Positions 1 through 9,147 of a stretch of 20,176 nucleotides of DNA are shown one piece after another. Every line of letters starts with the position of its first letter. Position 1 is the first letter of the stretch. Under the pieces are notes generated by a model, which saw only the letters and a program-made list of their open reading frames with translations, was not told where the DNA came from and did no database searches. The DNA is taken from positions 35,009 to 55,184 of the forward strand of contig NZGQ01000097.1 of NCBI GenBank assembly GCA_002689565.1. Reading direction: 5' to 3'. Source of the DNA: Methanobacteriota archaeon (lineage in GTDB: Archaea > Thermoplasmatota > Poseidoniia > Poseidoniales > Poseidoniaceae). Made by a program: the position numbers and the translations under genes.

Positions 1-252
1 AATAAACTAGAAATATTCAATAACGAAGATTCGGTAGTTGTTGTGGACAATGTTGGTTCGTATACTGGGGACACTGTTTCTATTGTGGGTCTACAGATAG
101 ATAACTTTGTTGGTGCCGATGGATTCGTCAAGATAATTGCAAAACCTGCAAATGAGAGTGCATTATCTCCTCGAAGATCAGACATCCTAGAGATAGACCC
201 AACACAAACAACTTCATCTGTGGTTGAGATTGACACTGGAGTTACTAACTAA
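1..252 (+). CDS. C-terminal end of a probable T4 gp6-like baseplate wedge protein (partial)
   Basis: The frame is open from the first base of the window to a TAA at 250-252, so this is the last 83 residues of a gene that begins upstream. A GTG at 43 could be read as a start, but the frame is already open before it and has no ribosome binding site there. The visible part is a short beta-rich tail domain with the stretch KIIAKPANESALSPRRSDIL followed by DIDP-like and EIDTG segments. I recall a similar pattern (PANES, then an R-containing turn and an I-D-x-x strand) at the ends of gp6-type baseplate wedge proteins of marine T4-like phages. The position just upstream of another wedge region and gp8 fits that. 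It overlaps the next gene by one base (TAATG). The family assignment is an inference; that it is a virion protein is more secure. Confidence 0.5.
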   Translation, partial: NKLEIFNNEDSVVVVDNVGSYTGDTVSIVGLQIDNFVGADGFVKIIAKPANESALSPRRSDILEIDPTQTTSSVVEIDTGVTN

Positions 253-1259
253 TGCCTCACACTAAGAAGGATTTAACACTAACAGATATTAATCGAAGGG
301 AACTTGGTGGATTTACTACTCATACAGTAGATAGTATTCTTCCGGGATTCTTCCAAGACGAGTATCCTAAACTTGTTAGTCTATTGAAGCATTATTATGA
401 TTTTCAGTATACGGATGATTCTCCTGCCAAGATGATTCACGACTTATTTTTAAATCGAGACATCACGCAGACAGACTTAGAATTATTATCATACATCGAA
501 GATGAACTTCTGTTAGGGCAATCTTACTTTGAGGGGTTCAAAGATAAAAGAGCAGCGGCAAAATATTCTAACCAATTGTATCGTGCAAAGGGAACCAAGT
601 TTTCTATTGAACAGTTTTTTAGAATCTTCTTTGGTGTTGACCCCGATATAATCTATACCAAAGAAAATGTATTCAAGGTCGGGGAAGAGAAATCTACTAT
701 TGGTGATGAGAACCAGAAATACCTTACCGATAATAAATTATATCAGACATTTGCACTGCTTGTCAAGACAGATATTTCTTTCAAGGAATGGAAAGAACCC
801 TATAAGTTGTTTGCCCATCCCGCAGGAATGTTTATTGGATCGGAAGTTCAAATTGTATCGGCAGTAGAAGATGCTCTGACTGCTCCATTGGTCGTGATTG
901 AACCACCACCACCTCTTGCGGTTCATGCGACAGCATCATTCGGAGACTTTACTAATACGGATATGACAGCACTTGTAGATGACGAATATATAGATTCAGC
1001 AGGGGTTCTAAGCAGAATTAGACCAGAACTGATTTCTCTGGAAACTTTCTCGTTAGAAGAAATACAAACTATCGAGAATCAGTACTCATCTTTGAGAGAG
1101 GCACAGATCGCAGGGTCTCCAACATTCGATGATTCAGATCAATTCCAGACTAATGGTATGGACTTGAGTAATAACTTTGCATTCGAGACAATGGATCAAG
1201 AACAGCATCAGTGGTTCAGTGGAGACTCTGATCAATATGTGAAAAGTTTCACATTATAA
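252..1259 (+). CDS. Conserved phage virion structural protein, probably baseplate-associated (unassigned)
   Basis: This 335-residue protein starts in a TAATG overlap with the preceding gene, implying translational coupling. Residues about 25-210 look like one domain: an acidic helical start with FFQDEYPKLVSLLKHYYDF, then a conserved-looking YRAKGTKFSIEQFFRIFFG segment near residues 110-128. I recall this KGT...FFR arrangement from uncharacterised structural proteins of cyanophages and other T4-like phages. The remaining part, after a proline run (EPPPPL, about residue 220), is acidic and low in obvious domains and may be an extended or peripheral tail. There are no signal peptide, membrane segments or catalytic motifs. 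In T4 the slot between genes 6 and 8 is gene 7, so it may take the place of gp7, although T4 gp7 is about three times longer and I see no direct similarity. Virion role likely, precise role unknown. Confidence 0.75.
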   Translation: MPHTKKDLTLTDINRRELGGFTTHTVDSILPGFFQDEYPKLVSLLKHYYDFQYTDDSPAKMIHDLFLNRDITQTDLELLSYIEDELLLGQSYFEGFKDKRAAAKYSNQLYRAKGTKFSIEQFFRIFFGVDPDIIYTKENVFKVGEEKSTIGDENQKYLTDNKLYQTFALLVKTDISFKEWKEPYKLFAHPAGMFIGSEVQIVSAVEDALTAPLVVIEPPPPLAVHATASFGDFTNTDMTALVDDEYIDSAGVLSRIRPELISLETFSLEEIQTIENQYSSLREAQIAGSPTFDDSDQFQTNGMDLSNNFAFETMDQEQHQWFSGDSDQYVKSFTL

Positions 1260-1269
1260 CTTACAAACT

Positions 1270-1279
1270 CTTATAAATA
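1270..1279 (+). promoter_or_regulatory. T4-type late promoter (CTTATAAATA)
   Basis: A perfect TATAAATA (1272-1279), the T4 late promoter core recognised by the gp55 late sigma factor with gp33 and the sliding clamp, lies in the 42-base gap before the fibre gene at 1302. By T4 geometry transcription would begin near 1285, just ahead of the AGGA ribosome binding site at 1291-1294. The same ten bases recur at 16376-16385. Confidence 0.8.
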
Positions 1280-1301
1280 GTAAGAACAACAGGACTATGA
1301 A

Positions 1302-2327
1302 ATGGCACGACAGACACTAAACAGAGGCACAGTAGCAAACGATGGTACAGGTGATACCCTACGAACTGCCGCGCAAAAAATCAATGAAAACTTCACCGAA
1401 TTATATACTGCCATTGGTGGTGATAGTGCGACTGCGACAGTAACATTAACTGCTCAAGGGGTAGTGTTTGAAGGTCAGTCACCAGATGTACACGAGACTA
1501 CCCTTATTGCGGTAGAACCTACTGCTGATAATTCGATTTTCTTACCCAACGATACTGGTACCATAGTACTAGATTCTGATACTCAGACATTGTCCAACAA
1601 GACGATTCTTGTTCCCACAATGACAACTCCAAAGATTCGAGATGCTGATGCCAGTCATACCTATAATATAACAGTAGGTAATATCTCTGCGAATCGCAAC
1701 ATTGCCCTTCCCCCATTGGGTGCGGGTGATACCTTTGTATTTGAGAATCATACTCAGACATTGACTAATAAGACACTAGACGCACCGACACTGAATAAAG
1801 TAAAGATTGGTGGTATTTCTGGTGGTGCGGTATTATTGGATAGTGCCAGTAATGAACACATCAAGTTCGTTACCACTGGTAGTGCGGTCAACAACATTAC
1901 GGTCAAAAATGCCTCTACAGGTAATTCACCTATTATCAATGTAGAGGGTACTGATGCTAATATATCTCTTGAACTCTCCGCAAAGGGTACAGGTGGTATT
2001 GAAATTAAAAACAAACTGGTTCTTGAAAAAGGAACTGATATTGCATCAACCACTGCGGTTGATCTGACTGAACCCCTAACAATTTTCAACTCAGGTAGCA
2101 CAATCAGTCCTACCCTTGCAGATGGAACTATACAGGGTGAAGTACAATACTTCTCTAATATTGGAGCAGGAACTGTAAAACTACAGAATACTGGTGTAAA
2201 TATTCAAGGCACTGATTCTGCGGGTGGTTATTTACAGTTCGATCAGGGAGATGGTTGTATCTTAGTGTGGAACACTACAGTTAGTAAGTGGTTCTTAGTG
2301 TCCAACAACGGTGTAGTCACATACTAA
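1302..2327 (+). CDS. Fibre-like virion protein with TQTL(S/T)NKT repeats
   Basis: This 341-residue protein has a good AGGA ribosome binding site seven bases before its ATG and its own late promoter. The N-terminus (NRGTVANDGTGDTLRTAAQK followed by INENFTELYTAIG) is a short helical module I know from many phage fibre and virion proteins, probably an attachment or trimerisation start. The body is Thr/Asn/Gly-rich beta sequence with two copies of the DTQTL-SNKT / HTQTL-TNKT motif at about residues 93-101 and 150-158, each preceded by a strand ending in TIVL or TFVFE. The C-terminal 75 residues (about 265-341) end in an alternating hydrophobic W-K-W-F-L strand pattern that resembles a small beta cap. 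No enzyme motifs are visible. It is probably a short trimeric fibre or baseplate decoration; the exact site on the particle is not deducible. It sits between a wedge gene and gp8, a place where T4 has no fibre gene. Confidence 0.75.
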   Translation: MARQTLNRGTVANDGTGDTLRTAAQKINENFTELYTAIGGDSATATVTLTAQGVVFEGQSPDVHETTLIAVEPTADNSIFLPNDTGTIVLDSDTQTLSNKTILVPTMTTPKIRDADASHTYNITVGNISANRNIALPPLGAGDTFVFENHTQTLTNKTLDAPTLNKVKIGGISGGAVLLDSASNEHIKFVTTGSAVNNITVKNASTGNSPIINVEGTDANISLELSAKGTGGIEIKNKLVLEKGTDIASTTAVDLTEPLTIFNSGSTISPTLADGTIQGEVQYFSNIGAGTVKLQNTGVNIQGTDSAGGYLQFDQGDGCILVWNTTVSKWFLVSNNGVVTY

Positions 2328-2363
2328 ATTTAAACAGTAGAATAGAATAATAGGAACAACATA

Positions 2364-3722
2364 ATGGCAATTTTAACAAATCCAATTAAAAAGCAAGTAA
2401 TTCAAGACTTGAAGACCGATATGGATTCTTCTGGTACTCACTACTATGCAGTAATTGGTCGTTCTGAGCAGTGGGACTCAGCAGATACAGTACCTACCGC
2501 AGTCAACTCTGCACGAGAAGAAAGAAACTTTCGTCTCAGTTTGCAGTCTGCGAAGAAGGTTGCTGACCTGACTTTCTGTGTGCCAAGATATAACTGGTCA
2601 TCGGGTGCAATCTATTCTGCATATGATGATTCACAGGTTGGGTATCCTACTCAGACATACTATGTGATGAATGATGAAAACCAAGTATATCTGTGTATTC
2701 AACGAGGAACTAACCTTGCAGGACAAGCACAGGTATCAACAGTTCAACCAACAGGTGGTACCGATGGTGTTCCTTTCGATACTGCGGATGGTTACATCTG
2801 GAAGTTCTTGTATTCTATTGGTGCGGCAGATGCTACTAAGTTTATGTCTGCCAACTATATTCCAGTAAAACTACAGGGAGCAACAGATGGTTCATCAACA
2901 GCATCCGAAGTAGAGCAACTGGCAATTCAGAACGCTGCAACTGTGGGACAGATCATCGGTTATGCGGTTGACTCAGGTGGTGCAGGATATACCGATACCC
3001 CAACAATCACGATTGCAGGTAATGGTACCTTGGCAAAGGCAGGGGCAACGGTCTCTGGTGGTCAGGTATCCAAGGTAACTCTGATTGATAGTTCAGGTAC
3101 ATTGATGTTTGGATCGGGATATAACTATGCCACTGTATCGGTAACAGGTGGTGGTTCACCAACAAAACCTGCAAAAGTTCGTGCTATTTTAGGTTCACCA
3201 TTAGGACTAGGTGGTGATCCGAGGGATGATCTCCGTTCTACTGCCATCATGTTAAACACTAAACCTGTTGGTGACGAGTCAACAGACTTTATTGTTGGTA
3301 ATGACTTCCGTCAGGTTGGTATAATGAAGAATCCTTTGATTGGAGGATATGATAGTGCCGGAGCATTGTTCACAGACACCACTGCCATTGCATTGAAGAA
3401 ACTAAACTTTGCTTCTGTAACCAGTGGATTTGTTGCAGATGAACTTATTACTGGTGCTATATCTGGTGCCAAAGCATATGTTGACAAGGTGGGAACAAAC
3501 GAGTTACATTATCACCAGACCGAAGATACTGGATTCACTGCATTCAACTCAGGGGAACAAGTTACCTCTACCGCAGGAAGTGGTACAACTGCCGCGAGTA
3601 ATCATATTACTACTCCCGAAATTGACATCATGTCTGGAGAAGTGCTATATATTGATAATCGTGCAAAAGTGGCACGAGCAAGTGACCAAACCGAAGATAT
3701 TAAACTCGTAATTCAAATTTAG
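2364..3722 (+). CDS. 8: Baseplate wedge subunit gp8
   Basis: This 452-residue protein matches T4 gp8 in landmark order: a GRSEQW turn near residue 32 (T4 GRSEPW), ADGYIWKFLYSI around 140-151 (T4 GDGYVWEYLFEI), ANYIPV shortly after, FRQVGIMKNPL around 316-326 (T4 FRQISIITNPL), and the C-terminal SGEVLYIDNR...DQTEDIKLVI (T4 SGEMIYMENR...DQTEEINILF). gp8 is one of the proteins of the T4 baseplate wedge. At 452 residues against 334 in T4, the extra length falls in two places: a Gly-rich beta insert at about residues 203-278 with two GxGY motifs, and a second stretch at about 345-422. An AGGA ribosome binding site lies eight bases upstream in a 36-base gap with no promoter that I can see, so it is probably read through from the late promoter at 1272. 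Assignment is by recalled motif alignment. Confidence 0.9.
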   Translation: MAILTNPIKKQVIQDLKTDMDSSGTHYYAVIGRSEQWDSADTVPTAVNSAREERNFRLSLQSAKKVADLTFCVPRYNWSSGAIYSAYDDSQVGYPTQTYYVMNDENQVYLCIQRGTNLAGQAQVSTVQPTGGTDGVPFDTADGYIWKFLYSIGAADATKFMSANYIPVKLQGATDGSSTASEVEQLAIQNAATVGQIIGYAVDSGGAGYTDTPTITIAGNGTLAKAGATVSGGQVSKVTLIDSSGTLMFGSGYNYATVSVTGGGSPTKPAKVRAILGSPLGLGGDPRDDLRSTAIMLNTKPVGDESTDFIVGNDFRQVGIMKNPLIGGYDSAGALFTDTTAIALKKLNFASVTSGFVADELITGAISGAKAYVDKVGTNELHYHQTEDTGFTAFNSGEQVTSTAGSGTTAASNHITTPEIDIMSGEVLYIDNRAKVARASDQTEDIKLVIQI

Positions 3723-3733
3723 GATAAGCGATA

Positions 3734-6700
3734 ATGCCAAAGACATTTACATCCAGTGTATTCTCCTCCTCTTACAAGGATGATTTTGTAGATAGTGATA
3801 ACTATCACAGAATCCTCTTTAATAGTGGTCGTGCTCTGCAAGCAAGGGAACTCAATCAGTTACAAACTATTATCCAAGAGGAAATAGGAAGATTTGGTAG
3901 AAACATTTTCAAGGAAGGTGGTGCCGTAAATCCCGGTGAACCAATGATCCATGAGGTTGAGTTTGTCAAGTTGAATACAGGAGCAGTAGATAACGAACTT
4001 CCTGCTGATACAACTACTCTAGTCGGAACAACCTTTACTGGTGCTACTTCAAATGTTGAAGCAAGGGTAATAGAAGTTATTCCTGCCGAAAATGGTGACC
4101 CTGCTACATTGTTTGTTCAGTATACAAACAGTGCGAATGCTGTGGCAAATGTAAATGGTATTCGTTTCTTCCCAGACGAAATCATCAATAACACCGTAAT
4201 AGATTTAAAAGTGGCATCCACTGTTGGTACTGATCTCCCTACTGGTCGTGGTTGTAAGGTTGCGAATGGTACAGGTGACTTCTTTACTCGTGGGCATTTT
4301 GTATTTGCAAAGGGTCAGTCAATTGTCCTTTCCAAATATAACAGATACCCAACTGCGACTGTTGGTTTTAAAATAACAGAAGACATTATAACTACCGCAG
4401 ACACCGATGCCTTATATGATAACCAAGGGGCAACTCCAAACTTATCCAGTCCCGGTGCAGATCGTTATCGTATCCAACTCACTCTTATTGACAAAGCAAA
4501 TATTGCCTCTGACGAAAACTTTGTATACTACTGTGATGTGGTCGATGGTAAAGTTGTTGACCAAGTAACTGGTACTGACGATTACAATGCTCCCAGTGAA
4601 TTGGTTGCTACAAGAACTAAAGAAGAGTCTGGTGACTATGTTGTAGAACCTTTCACCGTTGACTTCACTGATTCTGATGCCACACTTACTGCCACAGTAT
4701 CAAAAGGTGTTGCATATGTGAATGGTTATCGTGGTGATACCGAGAAACCTAGAGCACTTAACATCACAAAATCTCGTACAACTGCAACAGTTAATAATCA
4801 ATTTACTGGTATTGCCTATGGGCAGTACTTTATAGTTGCAGGAGCAACTTTCAAGGGATTACTTGACACTCGAACCTATGCTACAATAAACTTATCGTCA
4901 CACGCAACCAATCCATCAGGTGATGTGATTGGTACTGCACGAGTTCGGTATGTCGAAGAAGATGGTTCAAACTACCGAGTTTACCTGTTCGACATCAAGA
5001 TGACCGCAGGACAGAATATTAGAGCAATCAGGTCTATTGGTACCAACGCAACCAATCGTGGTATTCCTGTTCTTGAAGGTAGTCAGGCAGTACTGAAAGA
5101 AGTTCGCAGTACAAACATGATGTTCGGAATACCGAATCCTCGACCCAAAGTATTGACCGATATTTCTTACGAAGTTCAACGAATCTTCACTGGTACTGCG
5201 AGTGGTACAAACCTTGCATTCACTTTGACAACTTCTGGAGAAGCATTCTCTAATACCTCACAGTGGATTGTTTGTGATGCGGATGGTGATGTTGTATCTA
5301 GTCCGACTATCACATTGAGTGGTACAGGTAACATTACTGCGACCATTTCATCTTTAGCAAACGAAGCACACACTGTCTATGCCAAAGTAAGTAAAGGCAA
5401 CCCGACTGTTCGTCTGAAAAACCTTACAGATGCAACTGCCACTACCTCAATAACTACTGATGGCACTGTTAAATATGTTGATCTAGGTGTGACTGACATC
5501 GTTAGTGTCTCGGAAGTAAAACTAGGTAGTTCTAGTGGTGCTGATATTTCTCACCTCTTCACCTTAGACAATGGACAACGAGCAGGATTTTATGGTCTGG
5601 GTCGTATGGTACTTGAGACTGGTGCAACAGCACCGATTGGAAATGTCTATGTGGCATTCAAACACTTCACTCATGGTACAGGGGACTTCTTTTCTGTAAC
5701 TTCTTACAGTGGTCAGGTTGATTACGAAGACATTCCTAGTTTCCAAACTGGAGTAAACACTTCTGTAAACCTACGAGATGTGATTGACTTCCGTAACAGT
5801 GTGAATGCTAGTAATGCATTTGTCGCTGCCTCTTCAACCGAGATTCCCACTAATGGTGATACTGTTCAGGCAGATATTGAATACTATCTACCTCGTTCTG
5901 ATAAAATTGTTGTTAGTACCCAAGGTGAGGTAAAACATATTCAAGGTGAGGCAGGATTCAATTCACAGATTCCCGCAACTCCCGAAAACACTTTGGCATT
6001 GTTCAATATCGAACATAACCCATATGGTCTGAATGATTCTGATGTGGTTGTTGTGCCATTCAAGCATAAACGATTTACAATGAGAGACATCTCTAAACTG
6101 GAAGATCGAATCGACAAGGTAGAGGAAGCAACTGCACTAAGTCTACTTGAAGTTGACACTGCGAATCTGATGGTATTGGATGAGGCAGGAAACCCAAGAA
6201 CTAAGTCTGGTTTCTTTGTGGACAACTTTGCAAACAGGGCATTCTCTGATGCAGATAACATCGAATATCGTGCCGCTATTGATCCATCACGAGGACTGCT
6301 ATCAGTACCTACTCTAGAAGATGATGTGATCCTTGCATACGATTCTTCTAAGTCAACTAACACCATTTTGAAAGGTGATACTGTTTACTTGAAGTATACA
6401 GAATCTGCTACTATCACACAACCACTTGTATCTGGTACAGAGAATGTAAACCCATTCGCAGTTATTACAGGTGAGGGTAACATTACTATGTCACCCGCAA
6501 CCGACAACTGGTTCCAGACCAAGTATACTCCTGCCAATGTAATCAACAACACGGCAGTAGAGAACATTGAAGTCAATCTGGGTAACATTAGTAGTGGTTT
6601 CCAGAGCATGACTGCCAGTCAGAGACGAAACTTCCTCTGGGGTGGTGGTAACACATTTGTTCCAATCACTGGTTTTGGAAGCACCCAATCAAATGTTGGT

Positions 6701-8941
6701 AGTGGTTGGAGAGGAAGTCCTGCATGGAACTGGAGAGGTGTAACCCAAGAAAGTTCTAGAACTGTTAATGTTGGTAATGCCAATGGTGGTAATCGAAACG
6801 AAGACTTCAATGTTATTGGTTCTTTCTCACAACGACAGGTTATGGGTACAAAGACTATTCGTAAGGTAGTTGGTGACCGAACTGTGTCATTGACATTCTT
6901 ACCATTCATTCGTTCACGAAAAGTATTCTTCAAGGCAGAGGGTCTACGACCCCAAACTAAGTTCTTCCCATTCTTTGATGGTAAGGATGTAAGTGCATTC
7001 TGTAAAGAAGAGGCAGAATTCTCACGATATGGTGCCATTGCTACAGACGCACAATATGCTAATAGTTTGAGAAAGTCAACATCTCATCCCGAAGGTACAG
7101 GAGAATTAATCAGTGATGCGGCGGGTGAGATCATTGGTTCGTTCTTCATTCCTTCCAATAAGACAACTCGTTTCCGAGCAGGAACTCGTGAGTTTAAACT
7201 TCTTGACATTAGCAAGAATGATAATGATACCGCACTTTCAAGTGCATCGTTCAACTATACTGCACAGGGTACTCTGGATACTAGACAGAAGACTATTACT
7301 TCTACTCGTATCACTCAGATCAGAACTCGTAGGTGGACTCAGACTGAACGAGTTCAAGTAAAAGACCCATTGGCACAATCATTCTTTGTGACTGATCCTA
7401 ATGGCATCTTTGTAACTAAGGTTCAGACTTATTTTAGTACCAAGGATTCTACTGTTCCGATTCAATTACAGATTCGACCAATGGTTAATGGTGCTCCAAG
7501 TTCGACTGAGATTCATGCACAGTCTATTGTGTTCAATAGTCCGACTGCTACGGGAACGAATGGTGTAAATCTTCCTTCCGCACAGACACAAGCAGCGGTA
7601 GAGGCGGCACCGACCACATTCCTGTTTGAAGAACCAATCTTCTTGAACCCCGAAACAGAGTATGCGATTGTACTTCTTGCGGAATCTATTAATTACAATG
7701 CGTATGTCGCAGAGACATATGCGTTTGAGTTAGGTTCTACCGAGAAGAGAATCTCTCGTCAACCATCTATGGGATCACTGTTTAAGTCTCAGAATGGTAC
7801 GACTTGGGAACCAGATCAGACTAAAGACCTTGCGTTCAAAATCTTCACTGCTAACTTTGCAAGTTCTGGTACTGCGGTGTTTGAGAACCGTGATGTCGAT
7901 AAAGAAATACTGGATAACAACCCAATATACATGAGTGCTGATGCAGGTGCAGACAGTGATGCAGTAGTAATGCTTGTTCCTAATCACGGATTCAGTATTG
8001 GTGATACAGTAAATGTTGAGGGTCTTACTCCTGCAACAACTTACAATGGTGTTAAAGGTTCCTCTATCAATGGTGCGAGAACGATCACAAAAGCAGACGG
8101 ATTCGGTATTCAGTTTAATGCTGATTCATCCGCAACATCGTCTGGTAGATTTGGTGGTGAGAACATTCTGGTTGATAAACAACTTCAATTCGATATTTGT
8201 TCACCAAACTTTACTACATTGGTTCCAGATGATACTACACTGGTTTATAGCAGTAAGTTTATTACTGGTAAATCACTTGCAGGACTTGAAACCAAGTATC
8301 AAACCGAAACTGCCTACAGTACTGATATTACCATTGGAGATGAGAACTATTTCTCTGCTCCACGATTGGTTGCTAACCCAACAAATGAGGTAGCAAACCT
8401 CGGTGCTAATACAAGGTCAGTATCCATTAAAGTTGATATGGCAACATCTCGACCATCGGTAAGTCCTGTAATTGACACGCAGGGTGCATCTTTGACAACT
8501 GAATCAAATCAGATTGACAATCAGAATGATACTGCCTTGGTTGGATATAATGTCCCATTGTCATACTCTGCGGAGACCAGAGCATTTGGTGGTTCTGCAC
8601 TTGCGAAGCACCTTAGTACAGTTGCTAGTTTGGATGAACCTGCTACTGGTATGAAAGTGATACTTGCCGCTCGAAGACCTCCTAGTAGTGACTTGGAATT
8701 GTATTTCAGAACTGGTAACGATGGTGAGGATATTCTTACTACAAACTGGACACTGATTGCACCAGAAACAACGGTTTCACCAGATAATGAAAACTTCCGT
8801 GAGTACCGTTATCTGATTGGTGGTGACAGTGGATCACTAGATGAATTTACTAACTATCAGTTTAAGTTAGTGTTCAAAGGTACCAACTCATCGGCAGTAC
8901 CGTTTATTCGAGACTTCCGTGCAATTGCAATGGCAACCTAA
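3734..8941 (+). CDS. Very large DUF4815-type virion protein, probably baseplate or tail periphery
   Basis: At 1735 residues this is the largest complete gene here. Its N-terminus (YKDDFVDSDNYHRILFNSGR followed by ALQARELNQLQTIIQEEIGRFG) is what I recall as the DUF4815 start shared by large structural proteins of cyanophages and other T4-like phages. Further landmarks are a DVIDFRNSV segment near residue 685, a predicted helical or coiled stretch starting near residue 783 (MRDISKLEDRIDKVEEATAL), a Gly/Trp-rich linker at about 960-1010, a FLPFIRSRKVFFKAEGL...FFDG beta domain near 1055-1085, and a DPLAQSFFV domain from residue 1211. The last domain is a recurrent phage structural module. The remainder is Thr/Ser/Asn-rich beta sequence. 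No signal peptide, membrane segment or enzyme motif is seen. The ribosome binding site is AGGATAAG, and the gene ends in a TAATG overlap. It may occupy the role of T4 gp10 and neighbouring peripheral proteins; that is inference from location. Confidence 0.8.
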   Translation: MPKTFTSSVFSSSYKDDFVDSDNYHRILFNSGRALQARELNQLQTIIQEEIGRFGRNIFKEGGAVNPGEPMIHEVEFVKLNTGAVDNELPADTTTLVGTTFTGATSNVEARVIEVIPAENGDPATLFVQYTNSANAVANVNGIRFFPDEIINNTVIDLKVASTVGTDLPTGRGCKVANGTGDFFTRGHFVFAKGQSIVLSKYNRYPTATVGFKITEDIITTADTDALYDNQGATPNLSSPGADRYRIQLTLIDKANIASDENFVYYCDVVDGKVVDQVTGTDDYNAPSELVATRTKEESGDYVVEPFTVDFTDSDATLTATVSKGVAYVNGYRGDTEKPRALNITKSRTTATVNNQFTGIAYGQYFIVAGATFKGLLDTRTYATINLSSHATNPSGDVIGTARVRYVEEDGSNYRVYLFDIKMTAGQNIRAIRSIGTNATNRGIPVLEGSQAVLKEVRSTNMMFGIPNPRPKVLTDISYEVQRIFTGTASGTNLAFTLTTSGEAFSNTSQWIVCDADGDVVSSPTITLSGTGNITATISSLANEAHTVYAKVSKGNPTVRLKNLTDATATTSITTDGTVKYVDLGVTDIVSVSEVKLGSSSGADISHLFTLDNGQRAGFYGLGRMVLETGATAPIGNVYVAFKHFTHGTGDFFSVTSYSGQVDYEDIPSFQTGVNTSVNLRDVIDFRNSVNASNAFVAASSTEIPTNGDTVQADIEYYLPRSDKIVVSTQGEVKHIQGEAGFNSQIPATPENTLALFNIEHNPYGLNDSDVVVVPFKHKRFTMRDISKLEDRIDKVEEATALSLLEVDTANLMVLDEAGNPRTKSGFFVDNFANRAFSDADNIEYRAAIDPSRGLLSVPTLEDDVILAYDSSKSTNTILKGDTVYLKYTESATITQPLVSGTENVNPFAVITGEGNITMSPATDNWFQTKYTPANVINNTAVENIEVNLGNISSGFQSMTASQRRNFLWGGGNTFVPITGFGSTQSNVGSGWRGSPAWNWRGVTQESSRTVNVGNANGGNRNEDFNVIGSFSQRQVMGTKTIRKVVGDRTVSLTFLPFIRSRKVFFKAEGLRPQTKFFPFFDGKDVSAFCKEEAEFSRYGAIATDAQYANSLRKSTSHPEGTGELISDAAGEIIGSFFIPSNKTTRFRAGTREFKLLDISKNDNDTALSSASFNYTAQGTLDTRQKTITSTRITQIRTRRWTQTERVQVKDPLAQSFFVTDPNGIFVTKVQTYFSTKDSTVPIQLQIRPMVNGAPSSTEIHAQSIVFNSPTATGTNGVNLPSAQTQAAVEAAPTTFLFEEPIFLNPETEYAIVLLAESINYNAYVAETYAFELGSTEKRISRQPSMGSLFKSQNGTTWEPDQTKDLAFKIFTANFASSGTAVFENRDVDKEILDNNPIYMSADAGADSDAVVMLVPNHGFSIGDTVNVEGLTPATTYNGVKGSSINGARTITKADGFGIQFNADSSATSSGRFGGENILVDKQLQFDICSPNFTTLVPDDTTLVYSSKFITGKSLAGLETKYQTETAYSTDITIGDENYFSAPRLVANPTNEVANLGANTRSVSIKVDMATSRPSVSPVIDTQGASLTTESNQIDNQNDTALVGYNVPLSYSAETRAFGGSALAKHLSTVASLDEPATGMKVILAARRPPSSDLELYFRTGNDGEDILTTNWTLIAPETTVSPDNENFREYRYLIGGDSGSLDEFTNYQFKLVFKGTNSSAVPFIRDFRAIAMAT

Positions 8942-9147
8942 TGAGTAATTGGATACCAGTTGAAGGTAACTCGAATTTGGCAAGATGTCCAAATTCGGGT
9001 GCCATTATTAATATAAATAAAGATGAGATACAAAAAGCAAAAGCAATAAAGATTGCACGACAAAATAAAGATAAAGAGTTCTTAGAGTTAAAACAAGATG
9101 TTGAAGAACTCAAAGTACTCCTCAATAAATTAGTAGAGAAACTATAA
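8941..9147 (+). CDS. Small phage protein with C-terminal coiled coil
   Basis: This is a 68-residue protein whose start and stop each share bases with the neighbouring genes (TAATG at both ends), so it is probably translated by coupling. The first 27 residues are a compact N-terminal segment (WIPVEGNSNLARCPNSGAII) of a kind I recall from small conserved T4-like phage proteins that carry a Trp start and an N-L-x-R...GAI-N pattern. Residues about 28-68 form one long charged helix with leucines spaced for a coiled coil (FLELKQDVEELKVLLNKLVE). The protein may be a small virion or assembly partner of the large protein before it or the fibre after it. No function is known to me. The overlaps and the charged, well-formed coiled coil argue that it is real. 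Confidence 0.75.
   Translation: MSNWIPVEGNSNLARCPNSGAIININKDEIQKAKAIKIARQNKDKEFLELKQDVEELKVLLNKLVEKL
9012..9019 (+). promoter_or_regulatory. Possible intragenic late promoter (TATAAATA)
   Basis: A perfect TATAAATA lies inside the 68-residue gene, 135 bases before the fibre gene at 9147. Unlike the two intergenic copies it lacks the preceding CT, and it also encodes an Ile-Asn-Ile-Asn-Lys stretch, so chance is possible in AT-rich coding sequence. If active it would give the fibre genes 9147-14455 their own late transcript. Confidence 0.35.

Noticed and set aside
43..252. A separate 69-residue gene with a GTG start at 43
   Set aside because: The frame is open to the window edge before 43 and there is no ribosome binding site, so this is the end of a longer gene.
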